The position numbers and the translations under genes are program-made. Positions 34,665 through 43,445 of a stretch of DNA of 64,000 nt are shown here, in pieces. The stretch spans positions 124,001-188,000 of the forward strand of contig NZ_KQ040792.1 of NCBI RefSeq assembly GCF_000971965.1. Direction: 5' to 3'. The number at the start of each line of letters is the position of its first letter. The stretch's first letter is position 1. This stretch comes from Paenibacillus wulumuqiensis. Its GTDB lineage: Bacteria > Bacillota > Bacilli > Paenibacillales > Paenibacillaceae. The notes beneath the pieces are model-generated. The model ran no database searches, was not told the DNA's origin, and saw only the letters and a list, made by a program, of their open reading frames with translations.

Positions 34665-35726
34665 ATGGAAATCGGAATCAGTACCTTTGTGGAAACCACA
34701 CCGGATATCGAGACAGGTCAGACGATCAGCCACGCCGAACGGATTCGTCAGGTGGTGGACGAGATCGTGCTGGCGGACAAAGTAGGGCTGGACATCTTCG
34801 GCGTAGGCGAGCATCATCGGGTCGATTATGCGGCGTCTGCACCAGCGGTCATTCTCGCAGCAGCAGCTGCACAGACCGAGCGCATTCGTCTGACGAGCGC
34901 AGTAACCGTACTGTCTTCGGCCGATCCGGTACGTGTATTTCAGGAGTTTGCGACACTCGATGCTATCTCTAACGGACGGGCAGAGATTATGGCGGGACGG
35001 GGTTCCTTTATCGAGTCATTCCCGCTGTTCGGCTATGATCTGAATGATTACGACGCCCTGTTCGATGAGAAGCTGGAACTGCTGCTGAAGATCCGTGATT
35101 CGGAAAAAGTCACCTGGGAAGGCGGCCACCGTCCGGCGATCGATAACCTCGGCATCTACCCGCGTCCCGTACAAAGTCCGCTGCCTGTCTGGATCGGCAG
35201 CGGCGGTAACACCGAATCGGTCGTACGCGCCGGATTGCTCGGACTGCCGCTCGTACTGGCCATTATCGGCGGACGCCCGGTACAATTCGCCCCGCTGGTG
35301 GAATTGTATTACAAAGCAGCCGCTCATGCCGGACACGATGCGTCCAAGCTCAGTGTCGCCTCTCACTCGCACGGCTTCATCGCCGATACGACCGAGATGG
35401 CCGCGGACAAATTCTTCCCATCCACCCAGGCGAGCATGAATGTACTCGGACGCGAACGCGGCTGGGGCCCATACACCCGCGCCAGCTTTGACGCCGCCCG
35501 CAGCATGGAAGGCGCCCTGTATGTCGGTGATCCCGAGACCGTCGCTACCAAGATCATCAACCTGCGCAAAAATGTAGGCATCACCCGCTTCATGCTGCAC
35601 ACCCCGGTCGGCACCATGTCGAACCACGACGACGTACTACGCGCCGTTGAACTGCTGGGCACCGAAGTGGCACCGAGAGTAAAAGAAGAAATCGCCCGCT
35701 GGGAAGCGGAAAATGGCGAGCAGTAA
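34665..35726 (+). CDS. LLM-class flavin-dependent oxidoreductase
   Basis: A 353-residue protein of the bacterial-luciferase-like monooxygenase superfamily, TIM barrel with FMN. IFGVGEHHRVDYAASAPAV and RIRLTSAVTVLSS are family landmarks near residues 44-90, followed by GRAEIMAGRGSF and VWIGSGGNTESV. Usually uses reduced FMN and oxygen to oxidise organic substrates. Start ATG 34665, 8 bases after AGGAGG. No partner reductase nearby, so the reductant source is not evident. The substrate is unknown. Confidence 0.9.
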   Translation: MEIGISTFVETTPDIETGQTISHAERIRQVVDEIVLADKVGLDIFGVGEHHRVDYAASAPAVILAAAAAQTERIRLTSAVTVLSSADPVRVFQEFATLDAISNGRAEIMAGRGSFIESFPLFGYDLNDYDALFDEKLELLLKIRDSEKVTWEGGHRPAIDNLGIYPRPVQSPLPVWIGSGGNTESVVRAGLLGLPLVLAIIGGRPVQFAPLVELYYKAAAHAGHDASKLSVASHSHGFIADTTEMAADKFFPSTQASMNVLGRERGWGPYTRASFDAARSMEGALYVGDPETVATKIINLRKNVGITRFMLHTPVGTMSNHDDVLRAVELLGTEVAPRVKEEIARWEAENGEQ

Positions 35727-35742
35727 CGTCATATGCAAATGC

Positions 35743-35782
35743 AAAAGGAACCCCGTGCGGACCAAGCACCGGGTTCCTTTTT
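35743..35782 (+). terminator. Terminator of the luciferase-like gene
   Basis: AAAAGGAACCC pairs with GGGTTCCTTTT, and GTGC with GCAC inside; a T-tract follows (TTTTTG). Confidence 0.88.
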
Positions 35783-35994
35783 GTGTGTATTCCATTCTTT
35801 TATATTGGAATTTACCTGTACATACTACACAGAAATATCTCCACTCCGAACAGCAGTAGAATCTTTACCCAAGTACCACATGATGCAACTGCACGGAACG
35901 CAAGAAAGGAAATAAGAGCAGCGGACGAGATCAGCGTTTGGCAATTAAAACGCGGGGTACAATAAAAAGTGTGCTGCTGCCCCATCCCACCAAC
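35783..35994. other. Intergenic region between converging genes
   Basis: About 210 bases between two terminators. Short open frames of about 60 codons here lack ribosome binding sites and show no family resemblance; no gene is called. Confidence 0.4.
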
Positions 35995-36028
35995 GAAAAA
36001 AGCCTGATCCTCAAAAGAGGACCAGACT
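35995..36028 (-). terminator. Terminator of the repeat-containing secreted protein gene
   Basis: GCCTGATCCTC and GAGGACCAGAC form an 11-base stem (one wobble pair) around AAAA. Plus-strand AAAAAA before it is the minus-strand T-tract. Confidence 0.88.
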
Positions 36029-36044
36029 TCATTCATCCACACAT

Positions 36045-37232
36045 TTAGAACTTGGAAGGGAACTTCTTCACAATCGCTTCAGACAGCGTATTGCCTGTCA
36101 TCCACATATGATTGTATCCCGTACGCAGCGCTTCATACGACTTGGCATATCCGCCGCTGTGGTAGGAATCAAACGCAGTGATGACATGCGCACCATGCAT
36201 CGCGTTCGCCTGATACGTTTTCTTTTTGTTCAGTGGCAGACGTCCGGTCTGGAAAGCAGTCAGGTCAGCGACAAAGGCACCGAGGTCTTTTTTCGCAGCG
36301 GCACGTCCGGCCTGGTCATTATTCAGTGTAGCTGTCATGTAAGCCTGGTAATCACGGATATGACGGTTCCACAGGCTGTTGAATGTAGCGGCCGCATTGG
36401 CGCCGAACAGACGCTGATGCGTGTTGGTCAGTGCCTGGGTATTGCGGTCGAGGGCAGCTTTGACATTTGGCAGATCCGGCGCATTGTCGTTGCCTTTTTG
36501 CAGCATCAGTATCGACAGGATCGTGTGCTCACCAAGAGCTTCACCCATCTGCTGACGGAAATAGGCTGCTTCGGTCTGAGTCGTAGTACGTTTGTATTTG
36601 GAAGGATAGCGCTCTGCCGTAGCTGTCGCCATGGAAGCACCGATCAGAGCAGCGCGTGCATAGGCACTGTGTGCAGCCGAGTAGGCAGTTCCGTATTTGC
36701 CTTCCGCATAGGAAGTGAAGGATTGCAGCAGATACGTATCATGAGCCCGCAGATTCTTGAGCAGCTTGGTCTCATTGATATACGGATTCTGGCTTTCCAT
36801 CGCATTGACCATGGCAGTCGTGCTGCTGGTCATACCAGCTTGGGCAGCTTTGCGGGCATCCGCATTGTTGTCGCGCGTCGCAGTCACATAGTCCATGAAG
36901 TGTTGAATATGTCTTTTCCATTGATTCTTGATCTGGGATGCTGCGGCATCCGTGTAAGTACTGGACAGCAGTGACGCGATACTGTTGGTGTTGGCATTCA
37001 GCGCAGCCATGGCCTGTGGGAGGTCCTTGGACTGGTTGAACTGTTTTTGCATGGCGATAACCATCATGTAACTGTGTTCACCGTAGACTTTGGCCATCGT
37101 CGCACGCAGATCTGCTGCTGGTGTCGCCGTGGTAGGGCGTGCCGCATCCGCTGTCTTGAAAGCGATTGCAGGTGATACTGCCAGTGACAGGCAGAGCAGG
37201 AGAAGAACCGTTAATCTGGACTTCATTTTCAT
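36045..37232 (-). CDS. Secreted protein with an internal duplication, function unknown
   Basis: A 395-residue exported protein. The signal peptide (residues 1-31) ends near ADAA. The mature part is two alpha-helical copies of about 170 residues. Each has YGEHS/LGEHT, then a helix, a stretch with a DLP motif, N-T, then LWNRHI-like (QWKRHIQHFMDYVTATRDN versus LWNRHIRDYQAYMTATLNN). His, Glu and Arg recur at the same places in both copies, so metal or ligand binding is possible. Start ATG 37232, 8 bases after AAAGGAG. It is related to helical domains in Paenibacillus surface proteins only by general appearance. No function assigned. Confidence 0.75.
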   Translation of the reverse strand: MKMKSRLTVLLLLCLSLAVSPAIAFKTADAARPTTATPAADLRATMAKVYGEHSYMMVIAMQKQFNQSKDLPQAMAALNANTNSIASLLSSTYTDAAASQIKNQWKRHIQHFMDYVTATRDNNADARKAAQAGMTSSTTAMVNAMESQNPYINETKLLKNLRAHDTYLLQSFTSYAEGKYGTAYSAAHSAYARAALIGASMATATAERYPSKYKRTTTQTEAAYFRQQMGEALGEHTILSILMLQKGNDNAPDLPNVKAALDRNTQALTNTHQRLFGANAAATFNSLWNRHIRDYQAYMTATLNNDQAGRAAAKKDLGAFVADLTAFQTGRLPLNKKKTYQANAMHGAHVITAFDSYHSGGYAKSYEALRTGYNHMWMTGNTLSEAIVKKFPSKF

Positions 37233-37370
37233 TCTATTCGCTCCTTTGGACATAATATGTCTTTCAAGATGTAATACCGAAAAATAAGGTTTTTGAACCA
37301 CAAATAATGACAGCTGAAGAATTATTTTCTGGATTCAGTGAGAAATATTCTATATAAAGCCAAACAAAAA

Positions 37371-37407
37371 GCCACTCTCTACCCATAATTCAGGTGAAAA
37401 GAGCGGC
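37371..37407 (-). terminator. Probable terminator of uppP
   Basis: GCCACTCT and AGAGCGGC form a stem with one mismatch and a long loop. AAACAAAAA before it reads as a T-rich tract on the minus strand. It lies about 65 bases beyond the uppP stop. Confidence 0.5.
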
Positions 37408-37472
37408 AATATGATAAAGCAGCTGATGATATCGTGCAGAGGAAGACGCTGTAAGCAGTTGTTAATATGTGC

Positions 37473-38306
37473 TTACAGGAAAATCAGAATGCATAGAGCA
37501 AGCAGCAGACAGTAGGCGGAGAAATAGACCAGCTTGCCATTTTTCATAATATTGATAAACCATTTCAACGCATAGAAAGAAGCCACAAAAGAAGCGATAA
37601 AAGCGACCGCATAAGAAACGATCAATACCGGCGTCCATTCCATGGCCAGCAGATCCGGCAGCTCCAGAATGGCCCCGCCCAGACTGATCGGTATGTATAA
37701 CAGAAAAGAAAAGCGTAGAGCCGTCTCCTGCTTCATCCCGATCAGCATTGCAGTCACGATGGTGGCTCCCGAGCGGCTAATACCGGGAATGAGAGCAACA
37801 GCCTGCCCGAATCCTACGATCAGTGCATCTTTCCAGGACAGCTGGGCATCATTTTTGCGGCCGCGCATATTGCGTATGACGAAAAGGGCAATAGCCGTTA
37901 CGGCAAGACTGTAGCCTACGATATGTACTCCCTTGAGATGTTCACTGATATAATCATTGAACAGTACACCGATTACACCGGCAGGGATCGTGCCAAGCAC
38001 CAGATAGATCACAAACAGAAAGTCGTTTTTTTGCTCTTTGCCCTGTTCACTGTCAGCAGCAGACTGACGGGTAATATAGGCGAGTGTCGATTGGAACAAG
38101 CGGCGTATATCCTCGCGGAAAACGAGCAGTACAGCAAGTAGTGAGGCAGTATTGACGAATGTCTCAAAGCTAAGTCCCTCAATTTCCAATCCCAGAAGCT
38201 TCTGCACCAGTACGACATGTCCACTGGAAGAAATCGGAATCGGCTCGGTAAAGCCCTGCAGGGCCCCCAGAAATAGATACTTTAGAACGGTTAATAGAAA
38301 GTCCAT
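37473..38306 (-). CDS. uppP: Undecaprenyl-diphosphatase UppP (BacA)
   Basis: A 277-residue membrane enzyme that dephosphorylates undecaprenyl diphosphate, recycling the lipid carrier for peptidoglycan and other wall polymers; extra copies give bacitracin tolerance. The signatures [18 protein letters not shown] (residues 18-36, with catalytic Glu and Ser) and [12 protein letters not shown] (middle, with Arg) are exact. About eight helices. Start ATG 38306 after AGGAGAGGAGTTATT. Its location has no operon partner. Divergent from an SDR gene. Confidence 0.95.
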   Translation of the reverse strand: MDFLLTVLKYLFLGALQGFTEPIPISSSGHVVLVQKLLGLEIEGLSFETFVNTASLLAVLLVFREDIRRLFQSTLAYITRQSAADSEQGKEQKNDFLFVIYLVLGTIPAGVIGVLFNDYISEHLKGVHIVGYSLAVTAIALFVIRNMRGRKNDAQLSWKDALIVGFGQAVALIPGISRSGATIVTAMLIGMKQETALRFSFLLYIPISLGGAILELPDLLAMEWTPVLIVSYAVAFIASFVASFYALKWFINIMKNGKLVYFSAYCLLLALCILIFL

Positions 38307-38509
38307 AATAACTCCTCTCCTGTTGCGCTACAGCCTGAAGACGGAATAATCCATCCAGGTGCATGCTTTTTCTCCCTATACTGTACATGACATGATTTGG
38401 ACAAATCAAATTTCACGGGATTGGACCTGATTTGTAAACGGGATATCGTCGTGCTATCGTAGAGGACAGAGTGATGCAGTATCCAAATTTTATCTGCGGA
38501 GGTGTATTT

Positions 38510-39532
38510 ATGAAAGCGCTGTTTATTGGAGGTACAGGTACGATCAGTCAGGCGATTACGCAGCAGCTGCTGGAACAGGGATGGGAGTTGTATCTGCTCA
38601 ACCGGGGGAATCGAAATGACGATCTGCCGGACAATGCCCGCATTCTGCAGGCGGATATCAACGATGAAGCCAAAGTTGCCGAGCTGATCGCCGATCTGGA
38701 ATTTGATGTGGTCGCAGACTTTATCGCCTTTGTACCGGCGCAGCTGGAGCGGGATTATCGGCTGTTCGCAGGCAAGACCAGGCAGTTTATTTTTATCAGT
38801 TCCGCTTCGGCGTATCAGACACCGCCGTCGGATTATCGGATTACAGAAGGAACACCGCTCGCCAATCCGTATTGGGAATACTCGCGGAACAAAATTGACT
38901 GTGAAGATTACCTGATGAAGCAGTACCGCGAGCAGGGGTTCCCGGTGACCATCGTGCGTCCGAGCCATACATACAGCGAACGTTCCATTCCGCTTGGTGT
39001 ACACGGCAGCAAGGGCAGCTGGCAGGTCGCCCGCCGGATGCTGGAGAACAAGCCGGTGATTATACATGGGGATGGTACCTCGCTGTGGACACTGACTCAT
39101 AGTGAAGATTTTGCCAAAGGATTCATCGGGCTGATGGGCAATATTCATGCACTTGGCGAGTCCGTGCATATTACGTCCGACGAGTCGGTCACCTGGAACC
39201 AGATTCATGAAGTGATCGCCGGTACGCTTGGGGTTAAGCTGAATGCGGTACATGTCTCGTCTGAATTCCTCGACGCGTGCAGTACGGAAGATTACCGGGG
39301 CAGTCTGCTCGGGGACAAAGCCAATGCGGTTGTGTTTGACAATACCAAGCTCAAGCGGCTGGTACCGGAATTTGTAGCTACGATCCGAATGGATCAGGGC
39401 ATTCGCCGCACCGTACAGCATATTCTGGATCATCCCGAGCTGCAGCAGGAAGATCCCGAGTTCGATGCCTGGTGCGACCGTGTCATCGAGGCGCTGGATC
39501 AGGCAGCTGCCAGAGTAAAGGATGGAAACTAG
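38510..39532 (+). CDS. NAD-dependent epimerase/dehydratase-like SDR protein
   Basis: A 340-residue protein of the atypical extended SDR group. The Rossmann motif GGTGTISQAI lies at residues 7-16, followed by LYLLNRGN, ISSASAYQTPP in place of the catalytic Ser/Thr, and YSRNKIDCEDYL with the Tyr-x-x-x-Lys pair. This resembles isoflavone-reductase/RNA-binding-type SDRs (CSP41-like) and mycofactocin-unrelated nucleotide-sugar epimerases. Start ATG 38510, 7 bases after GGAGG. Substrate not inferable. Single gene with its own terminator. Confidence 0.88.
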   Translation: MKALFIGGTGTISQAITQQLLEQGWELYLLNRGNRNDDLPDNARILQADINDEAKVAELIADLEFDVVADFIAFVPAQLERDYRLFAGKTRQFIFISSASAYQTPPSDYRITEGTPLANPYWEYSRNKIDCEDYLMKQYREQGFPVTIVRPSHTYSERSIPLGVHGSKGSWQVARRMLENKPVIIHGDGTSLWTLTHSEDFAKGFIGLMGNIHALGESVHITSDESVTWNQIHEVIAGTLGVKLNAVHVSSEFLDACSTEDYRGSLLGDKANAVVFDNTKLKRLVPEFVATIRMDQGIRRTVQHILDHPELQQEDPEFDAWCDRVIEALDQAAARVKDGN

Positions 39533-39566
39533 AGCTTGAATACTATAGAATAAAAGGCTAAACCGG

Positions 39567-39604
39567 CACAGCAGTTCACCTGGAGGTGGGCTGCTGTGTT
39601 TTTC
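39567..39604 (+). terminator. Terminator of the SDR gene
   Basis: CACAGCAG and CTGCTGTG with an inner CACCT/AGGTG pairing form a long hairpin ending in TTTTT. Confidence 0.88.
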
Positions 39605-39641
39605 GTTGTCATCCATTGGGTCGGATTTTTTTGACCAGGGG

Positions 39642-39670
39642 TGTAACCTTTTGGGGATTCCGGTTATCTA
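39642..39670 (+). promoter_or_regulatory. Possible ECF-type promoter of the sigma factor gene
   Basis: TGTAACC (39642-39648) resembles the -35 box of extracytoplasmic-function promoters (TGAAAC-like with AAC core), with CGGTTATCTA about 13-16 bases later as a candidate -10. Autoregulated sigma operons often carry such a box. Confidence 0.3.
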
Positions 39671-39742
39671 ATCGTGCGGATTTTGAATAATTTTGCTGCA
39701 TGACAGGCAGCCAAGTCGAGGGCAAAGAAGGTGAATTCCATA

Positions 39743-40276
39743 TTGGATATACAGCAGCAAGTCGAAAATGCCAGAAATGGTGACCACCGTGCGTTTCTCC
39801 AATTAATGAAGCATATGGAAGTGCGACTGTACCGGATCGCACACGCTATGGTCAAACGCCAGGAAGATATTGTGGATGTGATGCAGGAGACGATGATCAG
39901 GGCGTATGAGTCGCTGCATCAGCTGCGGGAAAGTCATTTTTTCGAGACATGGATGATCCGCATTCTGATCAATCAATGCAATCTGATTCTGCGCAAGCGC
40001 AAGCAGATTATTCCGTTCTCCGAGATCAGGACGTCGACTCCGCCCCACACTGCCTATGATTCGGTCGATATTCGTCAGGTGGTGGATCAGCTGGAAGAGG
40101 ACAAGCGGCAGCTGATCATTCTGCACTATTTTCAGGATATTCCCATCAAGCAGGTTGCCGAGATTCTCGATATCTCGGAAAGCACAGCCAAAACCCGGCT
40201 CCACCGGACACGCAAACTATTATCCCGCTGGATCGAAGATCAGGAAGAAGGGGGGCATACCCATGAAAAACGATAA
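39743..40276 (+). CDS. ECF-type RNA polymerase sigma factor
   Basis: A 177-residue sigma factor with region 2 (AFLQLMKHMEVRLYRIAHAM, VDVMQETMIRAYESLHQL, binds core and -10) and region 4 (LILHYFQDIPIKQVAEILDI, SESTAKTRLHRTRKLL, binds -35). I favour TTG 39743, with AGAAGGTGA ending 8 bases upstream; GTG 39731 sits within that site. It overlaps the next gene by 14 bases, the usual sigma/anti-sigma coupling. Probably responds to an envelope stress sensed by the membrane partner. Confidence 0.9.
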   Translation: MDIQQQVENARNGDHRAFLQLMKHMEVRLYRIAHAMVKRQEDIVDVMQETMIRAYESLHQLRESHFFETWMIRILINQCNLILRKRKQIIPFSEIRTSTPPHTAYDSVDIRQVVDQLEEDKRQLIILHYFQDIPIKQVAEILDISESTAKTRLHRTRKLLSRWIEDQEEGGHTHEKR

Positions 40277-41750
40277 GCTGGATCAATGGCTTCGCAGTGG
40301 TGCAGAGCAGGAAGAGAATGATTTGATCCCACCGGATATACAGTCCCGTCTCCAGCTCGTATATGACGCTATCGAACAGGGACAGACAGGACAGGGGATC
40401 AGGGAAAAGCTGTCCCGAGATCCACAGGAGGAGCAAGCAGCAGTCGTTCCAGATACGATGGCGGCACAGCCTGTCGCCAAGCGCAAGCCCCGCCGGATGC
40501 TGCGTCATGGCATGACAGCGGCCGCGATGCTGATTGGTATGGGCGGTATACTCGGTTCCGGTTATTTCTCGGCCGATATGGCTCATATACTAAAGCAGGT
40601 ACCGGGCGTGCCTGCTGTCTATCAGCTGACCTCGCATCTGGGATGGACCACAGCCGATGAACAGGAGAGCGAGTCTGATTCTCTGAGTATAGAGCAGCAG
40701 GGTGTTACGATGACGATTGAAAAGATCGTATATGATGGCAGAAAAGTATATCTCGAAATGAAGCAGCAGCATGATGCGCAGAGACAGTCTATTCAGGACG
40801 TGGAAATCTACATCAATGGCAAGTCAGCCGCTTCTGCCAAAGAACAACAGAGCGCTGTTCCACCACAAAATCAAAGTGAACATGCCGATCAATACCGTCT
40901 GCATTTGAATCTGAATCCTAGCGTTCTGTTTGGTCTGCCCGATGGGATTGTGTCCAGTGATCCGTCAGAGATACAGCTCTCTCAAATGCCTGCACAATTG
41001 GATATGCAGATCAGAGTCAGTTTGAAAAAGGCTCCGAATTCTCCATTTGTTTATAATGTAAATGTGCAAAAACAGCCTCAGACAGCAAGTTATATTTTGA
41101 AAAAGAAAGCTTCTCTGCCCGAAAAGCTGGTGGTTAGAACAGTCGAAGTTGAGGTGACTCCGGCGACAACCTATATCGATATGAATATAGAACGGATCGA
41201 AAGTTGGCGTCGCAAACATGAGGGTAGTGGTGTTTATTTTATTCTGATGGACTCTTTGAATCGCCCGTACCATCCATTTCTTACTTCAGGAGACCCTGCC
41301 ACTCCACATATGGAATACAACAGTCTGCCTGATGATGCCGGCGATCTCACACTGGTCCCATATACATTTAATCTGGAACCTATTATGAAGAAATATCCGG
41401 TTCCGATTCAGAAAGAGCCAAGTGATGCTCATCCTATCGAACTGGATATGGGGACAACCGGAAAAGTAAAAATCATGGAAAGAACGTCTACAGATAATGA
41501 AATTACTTTGCGTATACAGCCAGGTGAAGCATACCAGGCCTATATGGTCGCTTATAGCTTGTGGTATGGCGATCAGAAGATGCATGAAGCAAGAGGTCGC
41601 CCGGCTGAGATCTTCCCTGATCCTGCTCATGCAGGACAATATCTCATCACGTATGACAAAACGAGATTAAAACCGGGTGACCGATTGTGTTATTACGTGA
41701 GCAATATGCGTTATCTGAAAGAGATTCCTCTTACCCGAGTTACCAAGTAG
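40263..41750 (+). CDS. DUF4179 membrane protein, probable anti-sigma factor
   Basis: A 495-residue protein. The cytoplasmic N-terminus (1-75) is acidic with a QEENDLIPPDIQSRL segment typical of anti-sigma interaction regions; a single transmembrane helix lies near 82-103; a large external domain follows. YFSADMAHILKQVPGVPAVYQL after the helix and MTIEKIVYDGRKVYLEM are the DUF4179 core. The gene begins within the sigma gene (ATG 40263). Such DUF4179 proteins normally pair with ECF sigma factors. What the outside domain senses is unknown. Confidence 0.85.
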   Translation: MKNDKLDQWLRSGAEQEENDLIPPDIQSRLQLVYDAIEQGQTGQGIREKLSRDPQEEQAAVVPDTMAAQPVAKRKPRRMLRHGMTAAAMLIGMGGILGSGYFSADMAHILKQVPGVPAVYQLTSHLGWTTADEQESESDSLSIEQQGVTMTIEKIVYDGRKVYLEMKQQHDAQRQSIQDVEIYINGKSAASAKEQQSAVPPQNQSEHADQYRLHLNLNPSVLFGLPDGIVSSDPSEIQLSQMPAQLDMQIRVSLKKAPNSPFVYNVNVQKQPQTASYILKKKASLPEKLVVRTVEVEVTPATTYIDMNIERIESWRRKHEGSGVYFILMDSLNRPYHPFLTSGDPATPHMEYNSLPDDAGDLTLVPYTFNLEPIMKKYPVPIQKEPSDAHPIELDMGTTGKVKIMERTSTDNEITLRIQPGEAYQAYMVAYSLWYGDQKMHEARGRPAEIFPDPAHAGQYLITYDKTRLKPGDRLCYYVSNMRYLKEIPLTRVTK

Positions 41751-41833
41751 TCGATGTCGTGCAGCTGTCTAGTAGCGAAGAGGCGGTATCCAAAAGGTAG
41801 GTACACTGTACGAGCTGCTTGATCTTTATACAG

Positions 41834-41868
41834 CAAAAAGGCGCAGAATTATCCTCTGTGCCTTTTTG
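41834..41868. terminator. Bidirectional terminator between convergent genes
   Basis: GGCGCAGA and TCTGTGCC (one G-T pair) lie between AAAAA and TTTTT tracts, so it can serve the DUF4179 gene (plus) and the phosphotransferase gene (minus). Confidence 0.8.
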
Positions 41869-41879
41869 TTATGCACTGT

Positions 41880-42809
41880 TTATATATTCAACAGCTTCTG
41901 GTAAATAGGCAAGGTGTGCAGCAAACGCTCAGCAGTACGAAGTGCAGCATTATTTAGACCACGCTGTATCAATAAAGCTGTAATCCCTCGTACGGTCCAT
42001 AGTTGGATGTGCTCGAACAGCACAGCATTATGGATCTGTCCATATCGCTGATAACCCTGTCTGAACAAGCGGATATACTTCTCATTAATCCGAGTCTCCT
42101 GTGTAAGATCAAGCATAGAGGTGATCAGAGCGGCAATATCAAAGTGAGGATTACCGCGGCGCACTTCTCCCCAATCGATCAGAAATGTCTCTTCCTTGCC
42201 AAAGACCAGATTCCATTTCCCCAGATCTCCATGAATATAGCCGGTATGCGGAAGCGGTGGATTTTCATAAGGAAGACATTGGGCTATACGGGACTGCAGC
42301 TTACGAATAATCTGCTGATCTTTTTCATCCATTTGCTGATAATGATGGTTAAGATTCAGCAAATCTATTGCAGAAGTTAATGAAAAACGATCGGGCTGAA
42401 CCGGTAAATTCAGTGAGCGGGCCATCGTATGGAATAAAGCTGTTTTTGCACCGATTTGTTCGTAATCTACAAGATGGAGTGCCATAGGCAGCGGTTCGAT
42501 ATACAGCTGCACATTGTAGTAGTTATGCTGATAAACCGTGAAAAACTGCCCATGTATAGTACGTATAATAGGTGGACATATGCGGTGATCAGCCATCATG
42601 CCGGATAAAGTTGCTTCCATCTCAGCTTGGCTGCGGCTCTTCAGACGTCGCACCACAAATATGCCTGTCGAGCAGTGCACAATCCTTGCTTGTGAAGTAT
42701 TACCTTGTTCGGGCTGATTGACGGAATGAATAACGCCTAATGAATACTGGCTTAAAACAGGCAGTATATCATCATGACTGGTATCAGGAAAGGGTTGGTT
42801 CGAGTTCAT
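41880..42809 (-). CDS. Aminoglycoside/choline-kinase-type phosphotransferase
   Basis: A 309-residue cytoplasmic kinase-fold protein. GYIHGDLGKWNLVF contains the catalytic HGD...N motif and FLIDWGEVRRGNPHFD the DxG-like metal site. The N-terminal lobe has a VRRLKSRSQAE segment with the ATP-binding Lys position. The overall look is closest to APH/CotS-type kinases of sporulating Firmicutes. It is a single gene starting at ATG 42809 after AAAGGAGAAGCG. The phosphate acceptor (antibiotic, choline, spore-coat component) is unknown. Confidence 0.85.
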   Translation of the reverse strand: MNSNQPFPDTSHDDILPVLSQYSLGVIHSVNQPEQGNTSQARIVHCSTGIFVVRRLKSRSQAEMEATLSGMMADHRICPPIIRTIHGQFFTVYQHNYYNVQLYIEPLPMALHLVDYEQIGAKTALFHTMARSLNLPVQPDRFSLTSAIDLLNLNHHYQQMDEKDQQIIRKLQSRIAQCLPYENPPLPHTGYIHGDLGKWNLVFGKEETFLIDWGEVRRGNPHFDIAALITSMLDLTQETRINEKYIRLFRQGYQRYGQIHNAVLFEHIQLWTVRGITALLIQRGLNNAALRTAERLLHTLPIYQKLLNI

Positions 42810-42895
42810 CGCTTCTCCTTTAGGTCAGAGAATTGCATTTATGTTAGGAGGAAATGGGCCTGCTGACTGTAGAACAAGTCTGACTGTAGACAGGC

Positions 42896-43324
42896 TCAAT
42901 CCAGTATTTTCTGGCGAAGCAGAGTTAGCGCCTGCTCAACCTGTACCTTCTCTGCATCGGACAATGCAGCTGTCCGCTGGGCAAAGCGCTCTTTGACCGT
43001 CCGAAAAATCTCGTCCATCAGCGTGCTGCCCTGATCCGACAGGCGAATCAGCTGCTTGCGCCGATCCTGGGGGTCAGTGACTTTTTCGCATAGCCCTTTG
43101 TCGGTCAGCTTGCGCAGTTCGCGGCTGGTGTTGGGCATGGACATATGGATACATTCGCTGATTTCGCTCAGGGTCACCGGTTGGCTGACCATCAGGTATT
43201 CCATGATTTTATATTGAGCCGGAGTCAGTTCGCCGGTCGGGATGTCTCGGGTCATCTCGCTGCTCACCTGATGCACGGCCGCTGTAAAAGCGACAAACTG
43301 CTGGAACAGATCATTCGTCTTCAT
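42896..43324 (-). CDS. MarR-family transcriptional regulator
   Basis: A 142-residue winged-helix dimer. LTPAQYKIMEYLMVSQPVTLSEISECIHMSMPNTSRELRKL contains the helix-turn-helix and the wing is VTDPQDRRKQLIRLSDQG. Start ATG 43324 after GAGGTGAAAAT. It is divergent from a flavodoxin-fold oxidoreductase, a classic arrangement in which MarR represses both genes until a quinone, electrophile or oxidant is bound. Two matching palindromes lie between them. Confidence 0.93.
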   Translation of the reverse strand: MKTNDLFQQFVAFTAAVHQVSSEMTRDIPTGELTPAQYKIMEYLMVSQPVTLSEISECIHMSMPNTSRELRKLTDKGLCEKVTDPQDRRKQLIRLSDQGSTLMDEIFRTVKERFAQRTAALSDAEKVQVEQALTLLRQKILD

Positions 43325-43371
43325 ATTTTCACCTCGCCTTCCAACATAGCAAAATACTTATCATATTACAA

Positions 43372-43385
43372 TTATCATTTGACAA
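43372..43385. promoter_or_regulatory. Imperfect MarR-type operator
   Basis: TTATCA-TT-TGACAA, a near-palindrome with one mismatch, in the divergent region between the MarR gene and the reductase gene. It shares its left arm exactly with the perfect site 41 bases further on. Confidence 0.5.
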
Positions 43386-43412
43386 TTAAAATGGAATCCT
43401 GTTACTGTTTGA

Positions 43413-43426
43413 TTATCAAATGATAA
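43413..43426. promoter_or_regulatory. Perfect MarR-type operator
   Basis: TTATCA-AA-TGATAA is a perfect palindrome with a 2-base spacer, about 20 bases before the reductase start. MarR proteins usually bind such 14-20-base palindromes; binding here would block the reductase promoter. Confidence 0.6.
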
Positions 43427-43445
43427 CTAATCGAGGGGCGATGTC

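Noticed and set aside
35733-35965. Two 60-codon frames after the luciferase-like gene
   Set aside because: They overlap a terminator, lack ribosome binding sites and show no coding bias.
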